A stretch of DNA of 64,000 nucleotides, from positions 8,308,001 through 8,372,000 of the forward strand of contig NZ_JAUSYH010000001.1 in the NCBI RefSeq assembly GCF_030816715.1. The letters are read 5' to 3'. This DNA comes from Streptomyces achromogenes. GTDB taxonomy: Bacteria; Actinomycetota; Actinomycetes; Streptomycetales; Streptomycetaceae. The position numbers and the translations under genes are program-made. The notes beneath the pieces were generated by a model that had not been told where the DNA came from, searched no databases, and saw only the letters and a program-made list of their open reading frames with translations. This document shows, piece after piece, positions 33,992 through 42,967 of this stretch (position 1 is its first letter; each line of letters begins with the position of its first letter).

Positions 33992-34918
33992 TCACGCTTC
34001 CTTGCGCATGCCGCGCAGCTGGACGGCGTAGGCGACGATCATCGTGATGACGCCCATGATGATGGCCACCGTCGCGGAGTAGTTGTGCTGCTGGCCGTTG
34101 AAGGACAGCGAGTACGTGTAGAAGTTCGGCGTGAAGTCCGTGGTGATCGAGTTCAGTGCCAGCGGACGCAGGATGCTCGGCTCGTTGAAGAGCTGGAAGC
34201 TGCCGATGATCGAGAAGATCGTGGCGATGACGATCGCTCCCCGGATCGCGGGCAGCTTGATCGAGCGGATGATCCGCCACTGTCCCGCGCCGTCGATCTC
34301 CGCCGCCTCGTACAGCGAGGTCGGGACGACGCGCAGCGCCGAGTAGAAGATCAGCATGTTGTACCCGACGAACTCCCAGGTCACGATGTTGCCGATGGAG
34401 GCGAGCACCCAGCCGGGGGAGAGCAGGTCGGGCAGCGTGACACCGAACGCGGAGTTGATGTCGCCCACCAGGCCGTACTTGGTGCCGTACATGAAGCCCC
34501 ACATCAGGGTGGCGACCACGGCGGGCACGGCGTACGGCAGGAAGATCGTGATGCGGAAGAAGCTCTTGCCGTAGAGGCGGCCGCTGTCCAGTGCCAGCGC
34601 CACCAGCAGGGCGATGCCGAGCATGAGCGGCACCTGGACGGCCAGGAAGAGCGCCACCCGGCCGACGGCGCCCCAGAAGGCGTCGTCCTGCAGGGCCCGG
34701 GTGTAGTTGTCCAGGCCGACGAACTGGTTTCCGCCGATGAGCTGGTTCCGGAAGAGGCTGAGGTAGATCGAGTACACGATCGGGGCCAGGAAGACCAGCG
34801 CGAACACGGCCACGAACGGACCGAGGAAACCCCACCCGGTCCAGGAGCGGCGGTCCCGTTTCGCCGGAGGCGGTGCCGGCCGCGGCTCGGCGGCCACCGG
34901 CGGTTGCAGCGTCGTCAT
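33992..34918 (-). CDS. Sugar ABC transporter permease, MalF type
   Basis: A 308-aa inner-membrane permease with six predicted helices and the EAA loop EAAEIDGAGQWRIIRSIKLP. The ATG at 34918 has GAGGAA four bases upstream; the longer frame to 35032 runs through the operator region and is not coding. It is the first gene of the leftward transporter-GH42 operon, directly under the two LacI-type operators. Confidence 0.92.
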   Translation of the reverse strand: MTTLQPPVAAEPRPAPPPAKRDRRSWTGWGFLGPFVAVFALVFLAPIVYSIYLSLFRNQLIGGNQFVGLDNYTRALQDDAFWGAVGRVALFLAVQVPLMLGIALLVALALDSGRLYGKSFFRITIFLPYAVPAVVATLMWGFMYGTKYGLVGDINSAFGVTLPDLLSPGWVLASIGNIVTWEFVGYNMLIFYSALRVVPTSLYEAAEIDGAGQWRIIRSIKLPAIRGAIVIATIFSIIGSFQLFNEPSILRPLALNSITTDFTPNFYTYSLSFNGQQHNYSATVAIIMGVITMIVAYAVQLRGMRKEA

Positions 34919-34990
34919 GTAGTTCCTCGCTCGTCCAGTCCTGGAACCGGCGGTGATGCGCGGAGATTTCCGGTCGCCTCGCCGCCACCA

Positions 34991-35010
34991 TGATGTTTGC
35001 GTAAACATCA
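34991..35010. promoter_or_regulatory. LacI-type operator 1
   Basis: TGATGTTTGCGTAAACATCA: 8-bp arms are perfectly inverted around the centre GCGT. Its core matches operator 2, with centres 46 bp apart. It is closest to the transporter operon and probably overlaps its promoter. Confidence 0.85.
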
Positions 35011-35038
35011 GCCACGCAAGAGGGCTGTACAAGCTGTT

Positions 35039-35054
35039 ATGTTTACGTAAACAT
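35039..35054. promoter_or_regulatory. LacI-type operator 2, perfect palindrome
   Basis: ATGTTTACGTAAACAT is a perfect 16-bp palindrome with the central CG usual for LacI-family sites. It lies about 100 bp before the LacI gene, so autoregulation is likely. Confidence 0.88.
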
Positions 35055-35156
35055 CTGATGGCGGCATGTCTACACTGCCCCGATAACGATGGTCAAGGGC
35101 CCTCCGGGGAGACTGTGACAGCTGAGCCGACAGAGAGGTGGGCACACGGGGTGGAC

Positions 35157-36203
35157 ATGGCCGAAAGAACATCGGCGAAGGGGTCGCGGCGGCCGCGGGC
35201 CACGGCCTCCATGGCGGATGTCGCGCGGCTCGCGGGGGTGTCCTCGCAGACGGTGTCCCGGGTCTCCAACGGGTACGCCGGGGTGAACGAGGAGACCCGG
35301 CAGCAGGTGCTCGAGGCCATGAAGGAACTCGGCTACCGGCCCAACAGCGCCGCCCGGGCCCTCAAGCGCGGCGAGTTCCGCACGATAGGCGTCATCACGT
35401 TCACGCTGTCCACCACCGGAAACGTGCGCACCCTGGAGGCGATCGCCACCTCGGCGGCGGAAGAGGGCTACGCGGTGACGCTGCTCCCGGTGGCCGTCCC
35501 CACCTCGGACGAGGTGCGCGGCGCGTTCTCCCGGCTGGAGGAACTGGCCGTCGACGCGGTGATCGTCATCATGGAGGTGCACCTGCTCGACGCGGCGACC
35601 GTCAAGCTCCCGCCGCACGTCCAGGTCGTCGTGGTGGACTCCGACGCCGGCGACCACTACACCGTCGTCGACACCGACCAGGCCGGCGGCACCCGTACCG
35701 CCGTCCAGCACCTGCTCGACCTCGGCCACCGCACCGTCTGGCACCTGGGCGGGCCCGAGGGCTCGTTCGCCGCGCAACGCCGCGCGGACGCGTGGCGCGC
35801 CGCTCTCGCCGAGGCGGGCCGTCCGGCCCCGCCCCTGGTCCGCGGCGACTGGTCGGCGGAGTCCGGCTACCGGGCCGGCCTCGAACTCGCGGCCCGCGAG
35901 GAGTGCACGGCCGTCTTCGCGGCCAACGACCAGATGGCCCTGGGTCTGCTCCGCGCCCTGCACGAGGGCGGCCGCCGGGTGCCCGAGGACGTCAGCGTCA
36001 TCGGCTTCGACGACATCCCCGAGGCGAGCTCCTTCCTGCCCCCGCTCACCACCCTGCACCAGGACTTCGCCGAGGTGGGCCGGCTCTGCGTCCAGGCCGT
36101 GCTGCGCAAGATGCGCCCGGACGGCGCCGAACACGGGACCACGCTGGTTCCGACGCGGCTCGTCCATCGGCAGAGCACGGCCCCGCCGCCCGGGGTGGAC
36201 TGA
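35157..36203 (+). CDS. LacI family transcriptional regulator of the galactan locus
   Basis: A 348-aa regulator. The N-terminal HTH and hinge read MADVARLAGVSSQTVSRVSNG (about residues 17-37) and RPNSAARALKRG. The C-terminal periplasmic-binding-type sensor (about 70-340) has VFAANDQMALGLLRAL and SVIGFDDIPEASSF. It probably represses the divergent transporter-GH42 operon through the two operators and is released by an imported sugar. The ATG at 35157 is chosen; a GTG at 35151 is an alternative. Upstream sequence in frame is promoter DNA. Confidence 0.93.
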   Translation: MAERTSAKGSRRPRATASMADVARLAGVSSQTVSRVSNGYAGVNEETRQQVLEAMKELGYRPNSAARALKRGEFRTIGVITFTLSTTGNVRTLEAIATSAAEEGYAVTLLPVAVPTSDEVRGAFSRLEELAVDAVIVIMEVHLLDAATVKLPPHVQVVVVDSDAGDHYTVVDTDQAGGTRTAVQHLLDLGHRTVWHLGGPEGSFAAQRRADAWRAALAEAGRPAPPLVRGDWSAESGYRAGLELAAREECTAVFAANDQMALGLLRALHEGGRRVPEDVSVIGFDDIPEASSFLPPLTTLHQDFAEVGRLCVQAVLRKMRPDGAEHGTTLVPTRLVHRQSTAPPPGVD

Positions 36204-36297
36204 CACCGAGCGGCGCCGGCCGCGCCGCACCCGGCTGCTCGACAACGTCACGGTGCACAAGGCGACTTGGGGTGCGCCCGCGTCCGGGAAGGGCCGG

Positions 36298-36993
36298 TCA
36301 CCTCGGGTGCTCGCCCACGGCCCGGGCCGCCGTACGCCAGGCCGTGGTGACCGCCAGCCGGGCGGCCGTCGTCCCGCGCTCCGTCTCCGCCGGCAGGCGC
36401 AGCGGCGCGCCCAGGTGGACGTGGCAGTGCGGGCGCCGAACCGGCGCCGTCAACGTGCCCGCCAGTTGCTTCGCCGCCGAGCCGGAGGCGATGCGCCGGG
36501 CGCCCGCGTGCCCCACCGGCACCACCAGGGCGCCGGTCGTCTGCGCCAGGCGGGCCAGCCCGGTGCGGAACGGTTCGGGCGCGGTCGCCGCGGCGTCCCT
36601 GCGGCGCGGCAGCCCGCCCTCGCCGTACAGCAGCACGTGCCGTCCGCCGGCCAGCGCCTCGGCGGCGGCGTCGAGGGCCAGCGCCGCGTGCGTCGTGCGG
36701 CGGTGGACCGGGATGTGCCCCTCCCGGGTCAGCGCCCGGCCGAGCAGCGGTACGCGCCACAGCCCCGCGGTAGCCATGACCACCGGGTCCAGCTCGAACC
36801 GCCGCAGGGCGGCCATGACGACGGCGGGGTCGGCCAGGGAGTCGTGGTTGGCCACGAAGATGCTGCCCGCGGGCAGCCGCAGCTTGATCTCACTGGTGAC
36901 GGTGAGCCGCCCGAAGAGCGGCGTCAGGGCGATGACAGCACGGCTGAACACGAGGATGCCTCTCCGTAGGGGCGGTCGGAGCCTCAGTGTCAT
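36298..36993 (-). CDS. Lysophospholipid (1-acylglycerol-3-phosphate) acyltransferase-like protein
   Basis: A 231-aa PlsC-type acyltransferase. Motif I NHDSLAD (HX4D, near residue 49) and motif III GEGGLP (near 125) are present. It transfers fatty acyl groups to lysophosphatidic acid or a similar acceptor at the membrane face. It is shorter than typical PlsC and lacks a clear long N-terminal membrane helix. Transcribed alone and divergent from the small membrane protein. Confidence 0.87.
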   Translation of the reverse strand: MTLRLRPPLRRGILVFSRAVIALTPLFGRLTVTSEIKLRLPAGSIFVANHDSLADPAVVMAALRRFELDPVVMATAGLWRVPLLGRALTREGHIPVHRRTTHAALALDAAAEALAGGRHVLLYGEGGLPRRRDAAATAPEPFRTGLARLAQTTGALVVPVGHAGARRIASGSAAKQLAGTLTAPVRRPHCHVHLGAPLRLPAETERGTTAARLAVTTAWRTAARAVGEHPR

Positions 36994-37139
36994 GGGTCCC
37001 GGCCGGCCACGCCTGAGTACCGCTACTCAGATCCCCCGCCGAACACCTCCCGGAAGCACCGGTGTTCACCGCCCCGTCGGGGGCATGCGCAGAACAGCGG
37101 CTCCCCGGAAGGAGCCCCCACCCCGAAAGGACGGACCCC

Positions 37140-37316
37140 GTGGTCGCCATCGTCTCGGCAGTGCTGTTCTTCATCGCCTTCCTGATCAACGCGGCGGACA
37201 TCTCCACCAACGACACCTTCAGCTCCACCAACCTCATGCTCCTCGGCCTGACCGCGCTCGCCCTCCACGTCGCGGGCATCGGCAGCGGCTGGTCGGTGCG
37301 CGGCCGCCGACGCTGA
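37140..37316 (+). CDS. Small two-helix membrane protein
   Basis: A 58-aa protein with two hydrophobic segments (VAIVSAVLFFIAFLINAAD and LMLLGLTALALHVAGIG) and a basic C-terminal tail (RGRRR). The start is the GTG at 37140 with GAAAGGA 8 bases upstream; the earlier ATG at 37062 lacks one and would add a hydrophilic leader. Members are widespread in Streptomyces without known function. Confidence 0.7.
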   Translation: MVAIVSAVLFFIAFLINAADISTNDTFSSTNLMLLGLTALALHVAGIGSGWSVRGRRR

Positions 37317-37428
37317 GCGCCTGCCCGGCGACCCGCGCGAAAAGCCGGCCCGTACTCGCGGACAGCCGCTCCCACGAGGGAAGATGGGACCGCACGGCAA
37401 TGGTCAACCGATGTGGAGGAGCGGGCAC

Positions 37429-39069
37429 ATGCAGCACGAGCGAGCGGGCCAGGCGGCCGGCCCCGAGGATCTCGTCGACGTCGCCCGGCTGGTCACCGCG
37501 TACTACGCGCTGCACCCCGACCCGGCCGACCCGGCGCAGCGCGTGACGTTCGGCACCTCCGGACACCGCGGATCGTCGCTGAACACCGCGTTCAACGAGG
37601 ACCACATCGCGGCCACCAGCCAGGCCATCTGCGAGTACCGGGCCGCGCAGGGCACCGACGGCCCCCTCTTCCTCGGCGCCGACAGCCACGCCCTGTCCGA
37701 GCCGGCCCGGGTCACCGCCCTCGAGGTGTTCGCGGCCTGCGGCGTCACCGTGCTCATCGACAGCGCCGACGGCTACACGCCCACGCCCGCCGTCTCGCAC
37801 GCGATCCTGACCCACAACCGCGGGCGCACCGCCGGCCTCGCCGACGGCGTGGTGGTCACCCCCTCGCACAACCCGCCCGCCGACGGCGGCTTCAAGTACA
37901 ACCCGCCGAGCGGCGGGCCGGCGGGCTCCGACGCCACCTCCTGGATCCAGGACCGGGCCAACGAGATCATCGCGTCCGGTCTGAAGGACGTCCGGCGCGT
38001 CACGCAGGTCCGGGCCCTCGCCGCACCCACGACGCAGCGGTACGACTTCCTCGGCACGTACGTCGCCGACCTGCCCGGCGTCCTCGACCTGGACGCGATC
38101 CGCGCCGCCGGCGTGCGCATCGGCGCCGACCCGCTGGGCGGGGCGTCGGTCGCCTACTGGGGCAGGATCGCCGAGCAGCACCGCCTCGACCTGACCGTGG
38201 TCAACCCGCTGACCGATCCCACCTGGCGATTCATGACGCTGGACTGGGACGGCAAGATCCGCATGGACTGCTCGTCGCCGTACGCGATGGCCTCCCTGAT
38301 CGGCCGGCGCGACCGGTTCGACATCGCCACGGGCAACGACGCCGACGCCGACCGGCACGGCATCGTCACCCCCGACGCGGGCCTGATGAACCCCAACCAC
38401 TATCTGGCCGCGGCCATCGCCTACCTCTACGCGCACCGCGGGCAGTGGCCCGCGAGCGCGGGCGTCGGCAAGACGCTGGTGTCGTCCTCCATGATCGACC
38501 GCGTCGCCGGCGATCTCGGACGCCGGCTGGTCGAGGTGCCCGTCGGCTTCAAGTGGTTCGTGGACGGCCTGGTGGACGGCTCGCTCGGCTTCGGCGGCGA
38601 GGAGTCCGCGGGCGCCTCCTTCCTGCGCCGCGACGGCTCCGTCTGGACGACCGACAAGGACGGCATCATCCTCGCGCTGCTGGCCTCCGAGATCACCGCG
38701 GTCACCGGGAAGACCCCCTCCGAGCACTACGCCGCGCTCACCGACCGCTTCGGCGCTCCCGCCTACGCCCGCGTCGACGCCCCGGCCACCCGGGAGGAGA
38801 AGGCGCTGCTGGCACGGCTGTCGCCCGCGCAGGTCACCGCCGACACCCTGGCCGGCGAGGCGGTCACCGGCGTGCTCACCGAGGCGCCCGGCAACGGCGC
38901 GTCCATCGGCGGCATCAAGGTGACCACCGAGAACGCCTGGTTCGCGGCCCGCCCGTCGGGCACCGAGGACGTATACAAGATCTACGCCGAGTCCTTCCTC
39001 GGCCCCGACCACCTGCGCCGGGTCCAGGACGAGGCCAAGGACGTCGTCGACGCGGCGCTGGGCGGCTGA
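37429..39069 (+). CDS. pgm: Phosphoglucomutase (alpha-D-glucose phosphate-specific)
   Basis: A 546-aa enzyme, the same length as E. coli Pgm, that interconverts glucose-1-phosphate and glucose-6-phosphate. Visible motifs are TFGTSGHRG near residue 38, the phosphoserine loop VVTPSHNPP near residue 144, the Mg2+ loop GNDADADRH near 302, and the phosphate-binding loop RPSGTEDVYK near the end. The ATG at 37429 has GGAGGAG 7 bases upstream, and no other start gives the family length. It links glycogen and trehalose metabolism to glycolysis. A strong hairpin follows. Confidence 0.97.
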   Translation: MQHERAGQAAGPEDLVDVARLVTAYYALHPDPADPAQRVTFGTSGHRGSSLNTAFNEDHIAATSQAICEYRAAQGTDGPLFLGADSHALSEPARVTALEVFAACGVTVLIDSADGYTPTPAVSHAILTHNRGRTAGLADGVVVTPSHNPPADGGFKYNPPSGGPAGSDATSWIQDRANEIIASGLKDVRRVTQVRALAAPTTQRYDFLGTYVADLPGVLDLDAIRAAGVRIGADPLGGASVAYWGRIAEQHRLDLTVVNPLTDPTWRFMTLDWDGKIRMDCSSPYAMASLIGRRDRFDIATGNDADADRHGIVTPDAGLMNPNHYLAAAIAYLYAHRGQWPASAGVGKTLVSSSMIDRVAGDLGRRLVEVPVGFKWFVDGLVDGSLGFGGEESAGASFLRRDGSVWTTDKDGIILALLASEITAVTGKTPSEHYAALTDRFGAPAYARVDAPATREEKALLARLSPAQVTADTLAGEAVTGVLTEAPGNGASIGGIKVTTENAWFAARPSGTEDVYKIYAESFLGPDHLRRVQDEAKDVVDAALGG

Positions 39070-39073
39070 GCGC

Positions 39074-39110
39074 CTGCGCGGGCACGGGGCGGCGACCGGT
39101 GCCCGCGCAG
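39074..39110 (+). terminator. pgm terminator hairpin
   Basis: CTGCGCGGGCAC (39074-39085) pairs exactly with GTGCCCGCGCAG (39099-39110) over a 13-base loop, 5 bases after the pgm stop. Confidence 0.78.
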
Positions 39111-39212
39111 ACGCTGCCGCTCCCGCCGGTGTTCCGCGGCGGCGGCCGGGTGCGCCGGGCCTGCGGGTGCACTGCTGCGCGGTGCGTCTGTCGGGCCCCG
39201 CGTCACGGCCGC

Positions 39213-39234
39213 TATGATCCTCTAAAGGTAAAAT
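39213..39234 (+). promoter_or_regulatory. AT-rich promoter candidate before PP2C gene
   Basis: TATGAT (39213-39218) and TAAAAT (39229-39234) are -10-like hexamers in an unusually AT-rich patch, 60-80 bases before the phosphatase ATG. No convincing -35 element is seen. Confidence 0.35.
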
Positions 39235-39293
39235 GCGAAGTTTGCCCGAGAGGGTCGTCCTCCCGACGAGCTGCCGTCCCCGCCGGAGTGATC

Positions 39294-40142
39294 ATGTCCC
39301 GCAAGCGCACCACGGACGACGGCGACGAGCTGCTGGCCAGACTCGGTTCGCTGACCGCCCAGGCGCGTGAGCGCGCGGAGCAGCAGCGCTCCCGTGTCGA
39401 GCTGGCCCTCGCCCTGCAGCGCGGCATGCTGCCCCGCGACCTGCCCGCCGGGCCGGGATTCCGGCTGGCCGTGCAGTACGCGCCGGCCTGCCACGGGCTC
39501 AACGTGGGCGGCGACTGGTACGACGCCTTCGCCATGCCGGACGGGCGTGTCGGCCTGTCCATCGGCGACGTCCAGGGCCACAACATAGAGGCGACCGCCT
39601 TCATGGGCCAGGTCCGGGCCGGACTGCGCGCCCTGGCCTCCGTGACCGGGGAGCCGGGCGAGCTGCTCGCCCGCACCAACGACCTGCTCCTCTCCCTCGG
39701 CAGCGATCTCTTCGCCACCTGCACGTTCATGCGGCTCGATCCCGCCACCGGAGTGCTCGAGAGCGCCAGGGCGGGCCACATCCCGTGCGTGTGGGCCACC
39801 GCGGACGGCAAGTCCGGCGTCGCCGACGACGAGGGCGGGCCGCCGCTGGGGGTGCAGGAGGGCTCGGACTACCCCGTCACCCGTTACCGGCTGACCAAGG
39901 GCGGAGTGTTCGTCCTGCTCACGGACGGTGTGGTCGAGGGGCCGAGACTGAGCGTCGAGGAGGGCCTCGACCAGGTCGTACGGCTCGCGGGCATAGCCGC
40001 CGTCGCGCAGATGGAGGCGGGCGCGCTCGCCGCCGCGGTGATCAAGGGCGCCGAGCGGGTCGGGCACGAGGACGACGCGGCGGTGCTGGTGGTGGGACAC
40101 GACGGGCTGGTGGCGCCGGAAGTGCACGGCGTGCAGCCGTAG
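39294..40142 (+). CDS. PP2C/SpoIIE-type serine phosphatase
   Basis: A 282-aa protein. The N-terminus is a helical, probably coiled-coil segment (ARERAEQQRSRVELALALQRGMLP) typical of RsbU-like phosphatases. The catalytic domain has the metal-binding motifs GGDWYDAF, GDVQGHN, TDGVVEG and EDDAAVL. Such enzymes dephosphorylate anti-anti-sigma factors in partner-switching pathways. There is no separate sensor domain, so input may come through the neighbouring MASE1 membrane protein; this is inference from position. The start is the ATG at 39294 with GGAG 5 bases upstream. Confidence 0.9.
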   Translation: MSRKRTTDDGDELLARLGSLTAQARERAEQQRSRVELALALQRGMLPRDLPAGPGFRLAVQYAPACHGLNVGGDWYDAFAMPDGRVGLSIGDVQGHNIEATAFMGQVRAGLRALASVTGEPGELLARTNDLLLSLGSDLFATCTFMRLDPATGVLESARAGHIPCVWATADGKSGVADDEGGPPLGVQEGSDYPVTRYRLTKGGVFVLLTDGVVEGPRLSVEEGLDQVVRLAGIAAVAQMEAGALAAAVIKGAERVGHEDDAAVLVVGHDGLVAPEVHGVQP

Positions 40143-40254
40143 GGGCGGCCGGGGCGGCGCCGCGCTTCGGCCGTGGGCCGGACGGCGGCCGGCCTCAGCC
40201 GGAGGAAGGGAGACGGGGGCGCTCGCCTCGCCGACGGCGCGGCGCCGGTGTCTG

Positions 40255-41244
40255 ATGGCTGCTGTGGTGGGTTTCGAGGTTCTGCGCAGGCCGGCCGGCC
40301 TCGTCGTTGCGACGCCGGCCGTCGCCCTCTGCTACTACGCGGCGGGGCGACTGGGCCTCCTGCGGGAGCTCGTCGTCGAGGGCGCCGTGTTCACCCCCAT
40401 CTGGCCGCCCACCGGCGTCGCGGTGGCCTGTCTGCTGCTCTTCGGGCTCCGCTGCGCGCCGGGCATCGCCCTCGGGGCGCTGCTCGTCATCATGTCCCTG
40501 ACGTCCCTGCGCCCCGTGGTGATCGGCAACCTGGTGGGCAACACCGCCGCCCCGGTCTGCGCGTACCTCCTGCTGCGCAGAGTGGGCTTCCGCAACGATC
40601 TGGCCCGACTGCGCGACGGCCTCGCACTGGTGTTCCTGGGGGCGCTCACCGCGATGCTGGTGAGCGCGACCGTGGGCGTCGGGCTGCTGCTGCTCACCGA
40701 CCGCCTCGGCGCGCACAGTTTCTGGCCCGTCTGGCTCGCCTGGTGGGTCGGCGACGCGATGGGCGTACTGCTCGTCACCCCCGTGCTGCTCATGCTGTTC
40801 GCGGTACGCCTGCCCCTGGACCTGTCGCGCTGGAAGGAGGCCACGGGACTGGCGCTCTGCGCCTGCGTCCTGGTCCCGGCGGCCACGCGGAGTTCCGTCA
40901 GCCTCCTGTTCCTGGTCTACCCGCTGCTGATCTGGGCGGCGCTGCGCTTCCAGCTCGCCGGCAGCATGCTGTGCGCCCTGTTCACCTCGGTGCTGGCCAC
41001 CGTCGCCGCGACGGACGCCGTCGGGCCCTTCGAGGGGCTGACCCGGATCGAGGTGATGATCAAACTCCAGGCCTTCAACGGGACGATGGCCTTGACCGCC
41101 CTGCTCCTCTCCGCGGTGATCGCCGAGCAGCGCAACACCCGCCGCTCCGTGGAACGCGCCTGTCAGGAACTGGTCGAGGTCCTGGAACACCTCACCGCGG
41201 GCGAGGCCCCGCCCGGCCGCCCGCCGAAGGATCCCGAGGACTGA
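40255..41244 (+). CDS. MASE1 domain membrane protein
   Basis: A 329-aa membrane protein with about eight hydrophobic segments, recognised as MASE1 (PIWPPTGVAVACLLLFG, GNLVGNTAAPVCAYLLL, WLAWWVGDAMGVLLVTPVLL). MASE1 is normally an input domain fused to a kinase, cyclase or phosphatase, but here only a short coiled C-terminal tail follows (RRSVERACQELVEVLEHL). It may signal to the separately encoded PP2C phosphatase 112 bp upstream. The ligand is unknown. Confidence 0.85.
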   Translation: MAAVVGFEVLRRPAGLVVATPAVALCYYAAGRLGLLRELVVEGAVFTPIWPPTGVAVACLLLFGLRCAPGIALGALLVIMSLTSLRPVVIGNLVGNTAAPVCAYLLLRRVGFRNDLARLRDGLALVFLGALTAMLVSATVGVGLLLLTDRLGAHSFWPVWLAWWVGDAMGVLLVTPVLLMLFAVRLPLDLSRWKEATGLALCACVLVPAATRSSVSLLFLVYPLLIWAALRFQLAGSMLCALFTSVLATVAATDAVGPFEGLTRIEVMIKLQAFNGTMALTALLLSAVIAEQRNTRRSVERACQELVEVLEHLTAGEAPPGRPPKDPED

Positions 41245-41294
41245 CGCCGCCGCCCGGCGTCCGGACCACCGCCGGGTCCTGCGGGTCACCGTCG

Positions 41295-41317
41295 ATGTCA
41301 GTGGCTGCGCCTACGGT
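41295..41317 (+). promoter_or_regulatory. PafBC-like promoter before WGR gene
   Basis: ATGTCAGTG (41295-41303), eight bases, then TACGGT (41312-41317). Only the first base departs from TTGTCRGTG-N8-TANNNT. The predicted start is near 41324, about 50 bases before the gene. Confidence 0.65.
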
Positions 41318-41372
41318 TCGATCGGTGGGACTCGCCGGAACGGCCGCGGGCCCGCCTGGGGAGAGGTGTGTC

Positions 41373-42827
41373 ATGTCTACCGGGTCCAGCACGCTGTCCA
41401 CGACGTATCTGGAGCTGTCGCAGGACGACGGGAGCGCGCACAAGTTCTACGAAGTCACCGTCGACGGCACGGCGGTGACGGTGCGGTACGGGCGGATCGG
41501 CGCCACCGGCCAGGTCCAGACGACCGCGTTCCCGACCGTCGAGAAGGCGCGCGCCGCCGCCGCGAAGAAGGTCGGGGAGAAGGTCCGCAAGGGCTATGCG
41601 CCGGCCGTCGCCGGGCAGCGCGCCCCCCGTGCGGTCACGCGCCGTCAGGTCGCGTCGGCGCCGTCCACGGCGCGTGCGGTGGCGCCGGTGCTGTGGCGGT
41701 TCCGCACCGGCTCCTCCGCCTTCGGCATCCATGTCGACGACGACCACTGCTGGGTCGGCAACCAGGCGGGCGACGTCTACACCCTGGACCACGAAGGCGG
41801 CGTCCTCGCCCGGTTCAACCTGCCGGACGGCGTGAAGTGCCTGGTCGCCGACGACTTCTGGATCTACGCCGGCTGCGACGACGGCAAGGTGTACGACCTG
41901 TCCTCGAAGCTGCCGTTCGCGGCCTACGACATCACCGCCGACGTCGACATCTTCTGGCTGGACATCCACGAGGGCGTGCTGAACGTCTCCGACCGAGGCG
42001 GCCGGCTCACCGTCATCGACCACGAGGACGAGCACCAGTGGGTCCGCCGCAGCCAGGGCGAGCACGCGTGGATGGTCCGCGCCGACGACCGCAGCGTCTA
42101 CCACGGCCACCTCCGGGGCGTCACCGCCTACGCGCCCGACGGCGGCGGCGAGCTCTGGCACACGCCCACCCGGGGCGGCGTCCTCTTCGGCTGGCAGGAG
42201 GACGACGCCGTGTACGCGGGCACCGCGCACCGGGTGGTCCAGCGGCTGTCGAAGGCGACCGGCGCGATCGAGGCCACGTACGGCTGCGACGGCGCGGTGT
42301 ACTCCTGCGCCACCTCGCCGGGCGGCCGGTTCGTGTTCGCGGGTGACGCGTCGTCGTCCGTCTACTGCTTCGACCGGGACGGCACCCGCCTGTGGAAGCT
42401 CGGCACCGGCGGCGGCTCGGCCCTGTCGATGCAGTACCACGACGAACGGCTGTACCTGGTGACCACGGACGGCTCGCTGGTCTGTGTGGACGCGAGCGAG
42501 ACGGCCGTCTCCGCGGCGCAGGAGGGCACCGTGCCGGTGGCGCGGGACGTGAAGCTCGCCGCGGTGCTGCCGACCTACGCCCCGGCCACCGCGGTGAGCG
42601 CGGTGGCGACGGTCGCCCAGGCGCCCGCCGGCGCCGTCGTCGTCGAGTGCGTCCGGGAAGGCGGCCGGGTCCGGGTGCACGTGGTCTCCGACGGCTACGA
42701 CACGTCGTGGAACGTGCAGTTCCCTCGCGAGATACGCGAGCCCGGGGCGCGGTACGTGGTGGACGCCCTGCACTCGGCGGCCGGCGGCTTCTACCGGGTC
42801 CGCGGCGACATCCGCCGCCTGCTGTGA
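41373..42827 (+). CDS. WGR domain protein with beta-propeller
   Basis: A 484-aa protein. The N-terminal WGR domain (about residues 10-72) shows TYLELSQDDGSAHKFYEV and VRYGRIGATGQVQT. WGR domains bind DNA ends or nucleic acid and occur in PARPs and bacterial repair-linked proteins. An Ala-rich linker leads to a PQQ/WD-like beta-propeller (about 105-400; repeats such as WVGNQAGDVYTLD, WIYAGCDDGKVYDL, LYLVTTDGSLVCVD). There is no catalytic motif, so it is probably a scaffold. A PafBC-like promoter precedes it, consistent with a DNA-damage link. GGGAGAGG lies 6 bases before the ATG. Confidence 0.85.
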   Translation: MSTGSSTLSTTYLELSQDDGSAHKFYEVTVDGTAVTVRYGRIGATGQVQTTAFPTVEKARAAAAKKVGEKVRKGYAPAVAGQRAPRAVTRRQVASAPSTARAVAPVLWRFRTGSSAFGIHVDDDHCWVGNQAGDVYTLDHEGGVLARFNLPDGVKCLVADDFWIYAGCDDGKVYDLSSKLPFAAYDITADVDIFWLDIHEGVLNVSDRGGRLTVIDHEDEHQWVRRSQGEHAWMVRADDRSVYHGHLRGVTAYAPDGGGELWHTPTRGGVLFGWQEDDAVYAGTAHRVVQRLSKATGAIEATYGCDGAVYSCATSPGGRFVFAGDASSSVYCFDRDGTRLWKLGTGGGSALSMQYHDERLYLVTTDGSLVCVDASETAVSAAQEGTVPVARDVKLAAVLPTYAPATAVSAVATVAQAPAGAVVVECVREGGRVRVHVVSDGYDTSWNVQFPREIREPGARYVVDALHSAAGGFYRVRGDIRRLL

Positions 42828-42858
42828 GCGGCCGGGGGCGCGGGGGCGACGCATCCCC

Positions 42859-42885
42859 GCGGGGGCGACGGCACGGCGCCCCCGC
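42859..42885. terminator. Hairpin between WGR and methyltransferase genes
   Basis: GCGGGGGCG (42859-42867) pairs exactly with CGCCCCCGC (42877-42885) over a 9-base loop, between convergent genes. Confidence 0.65.
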
Positions 42886-42967
42886 CGCAGAGCCCCTGAC
42901 GGGCTGTCACGGCGGAGGCGGGGTCCGTTCGTCCGGGCGCCGCTCCTGGCGGCGCTCCGGCCGTCGG

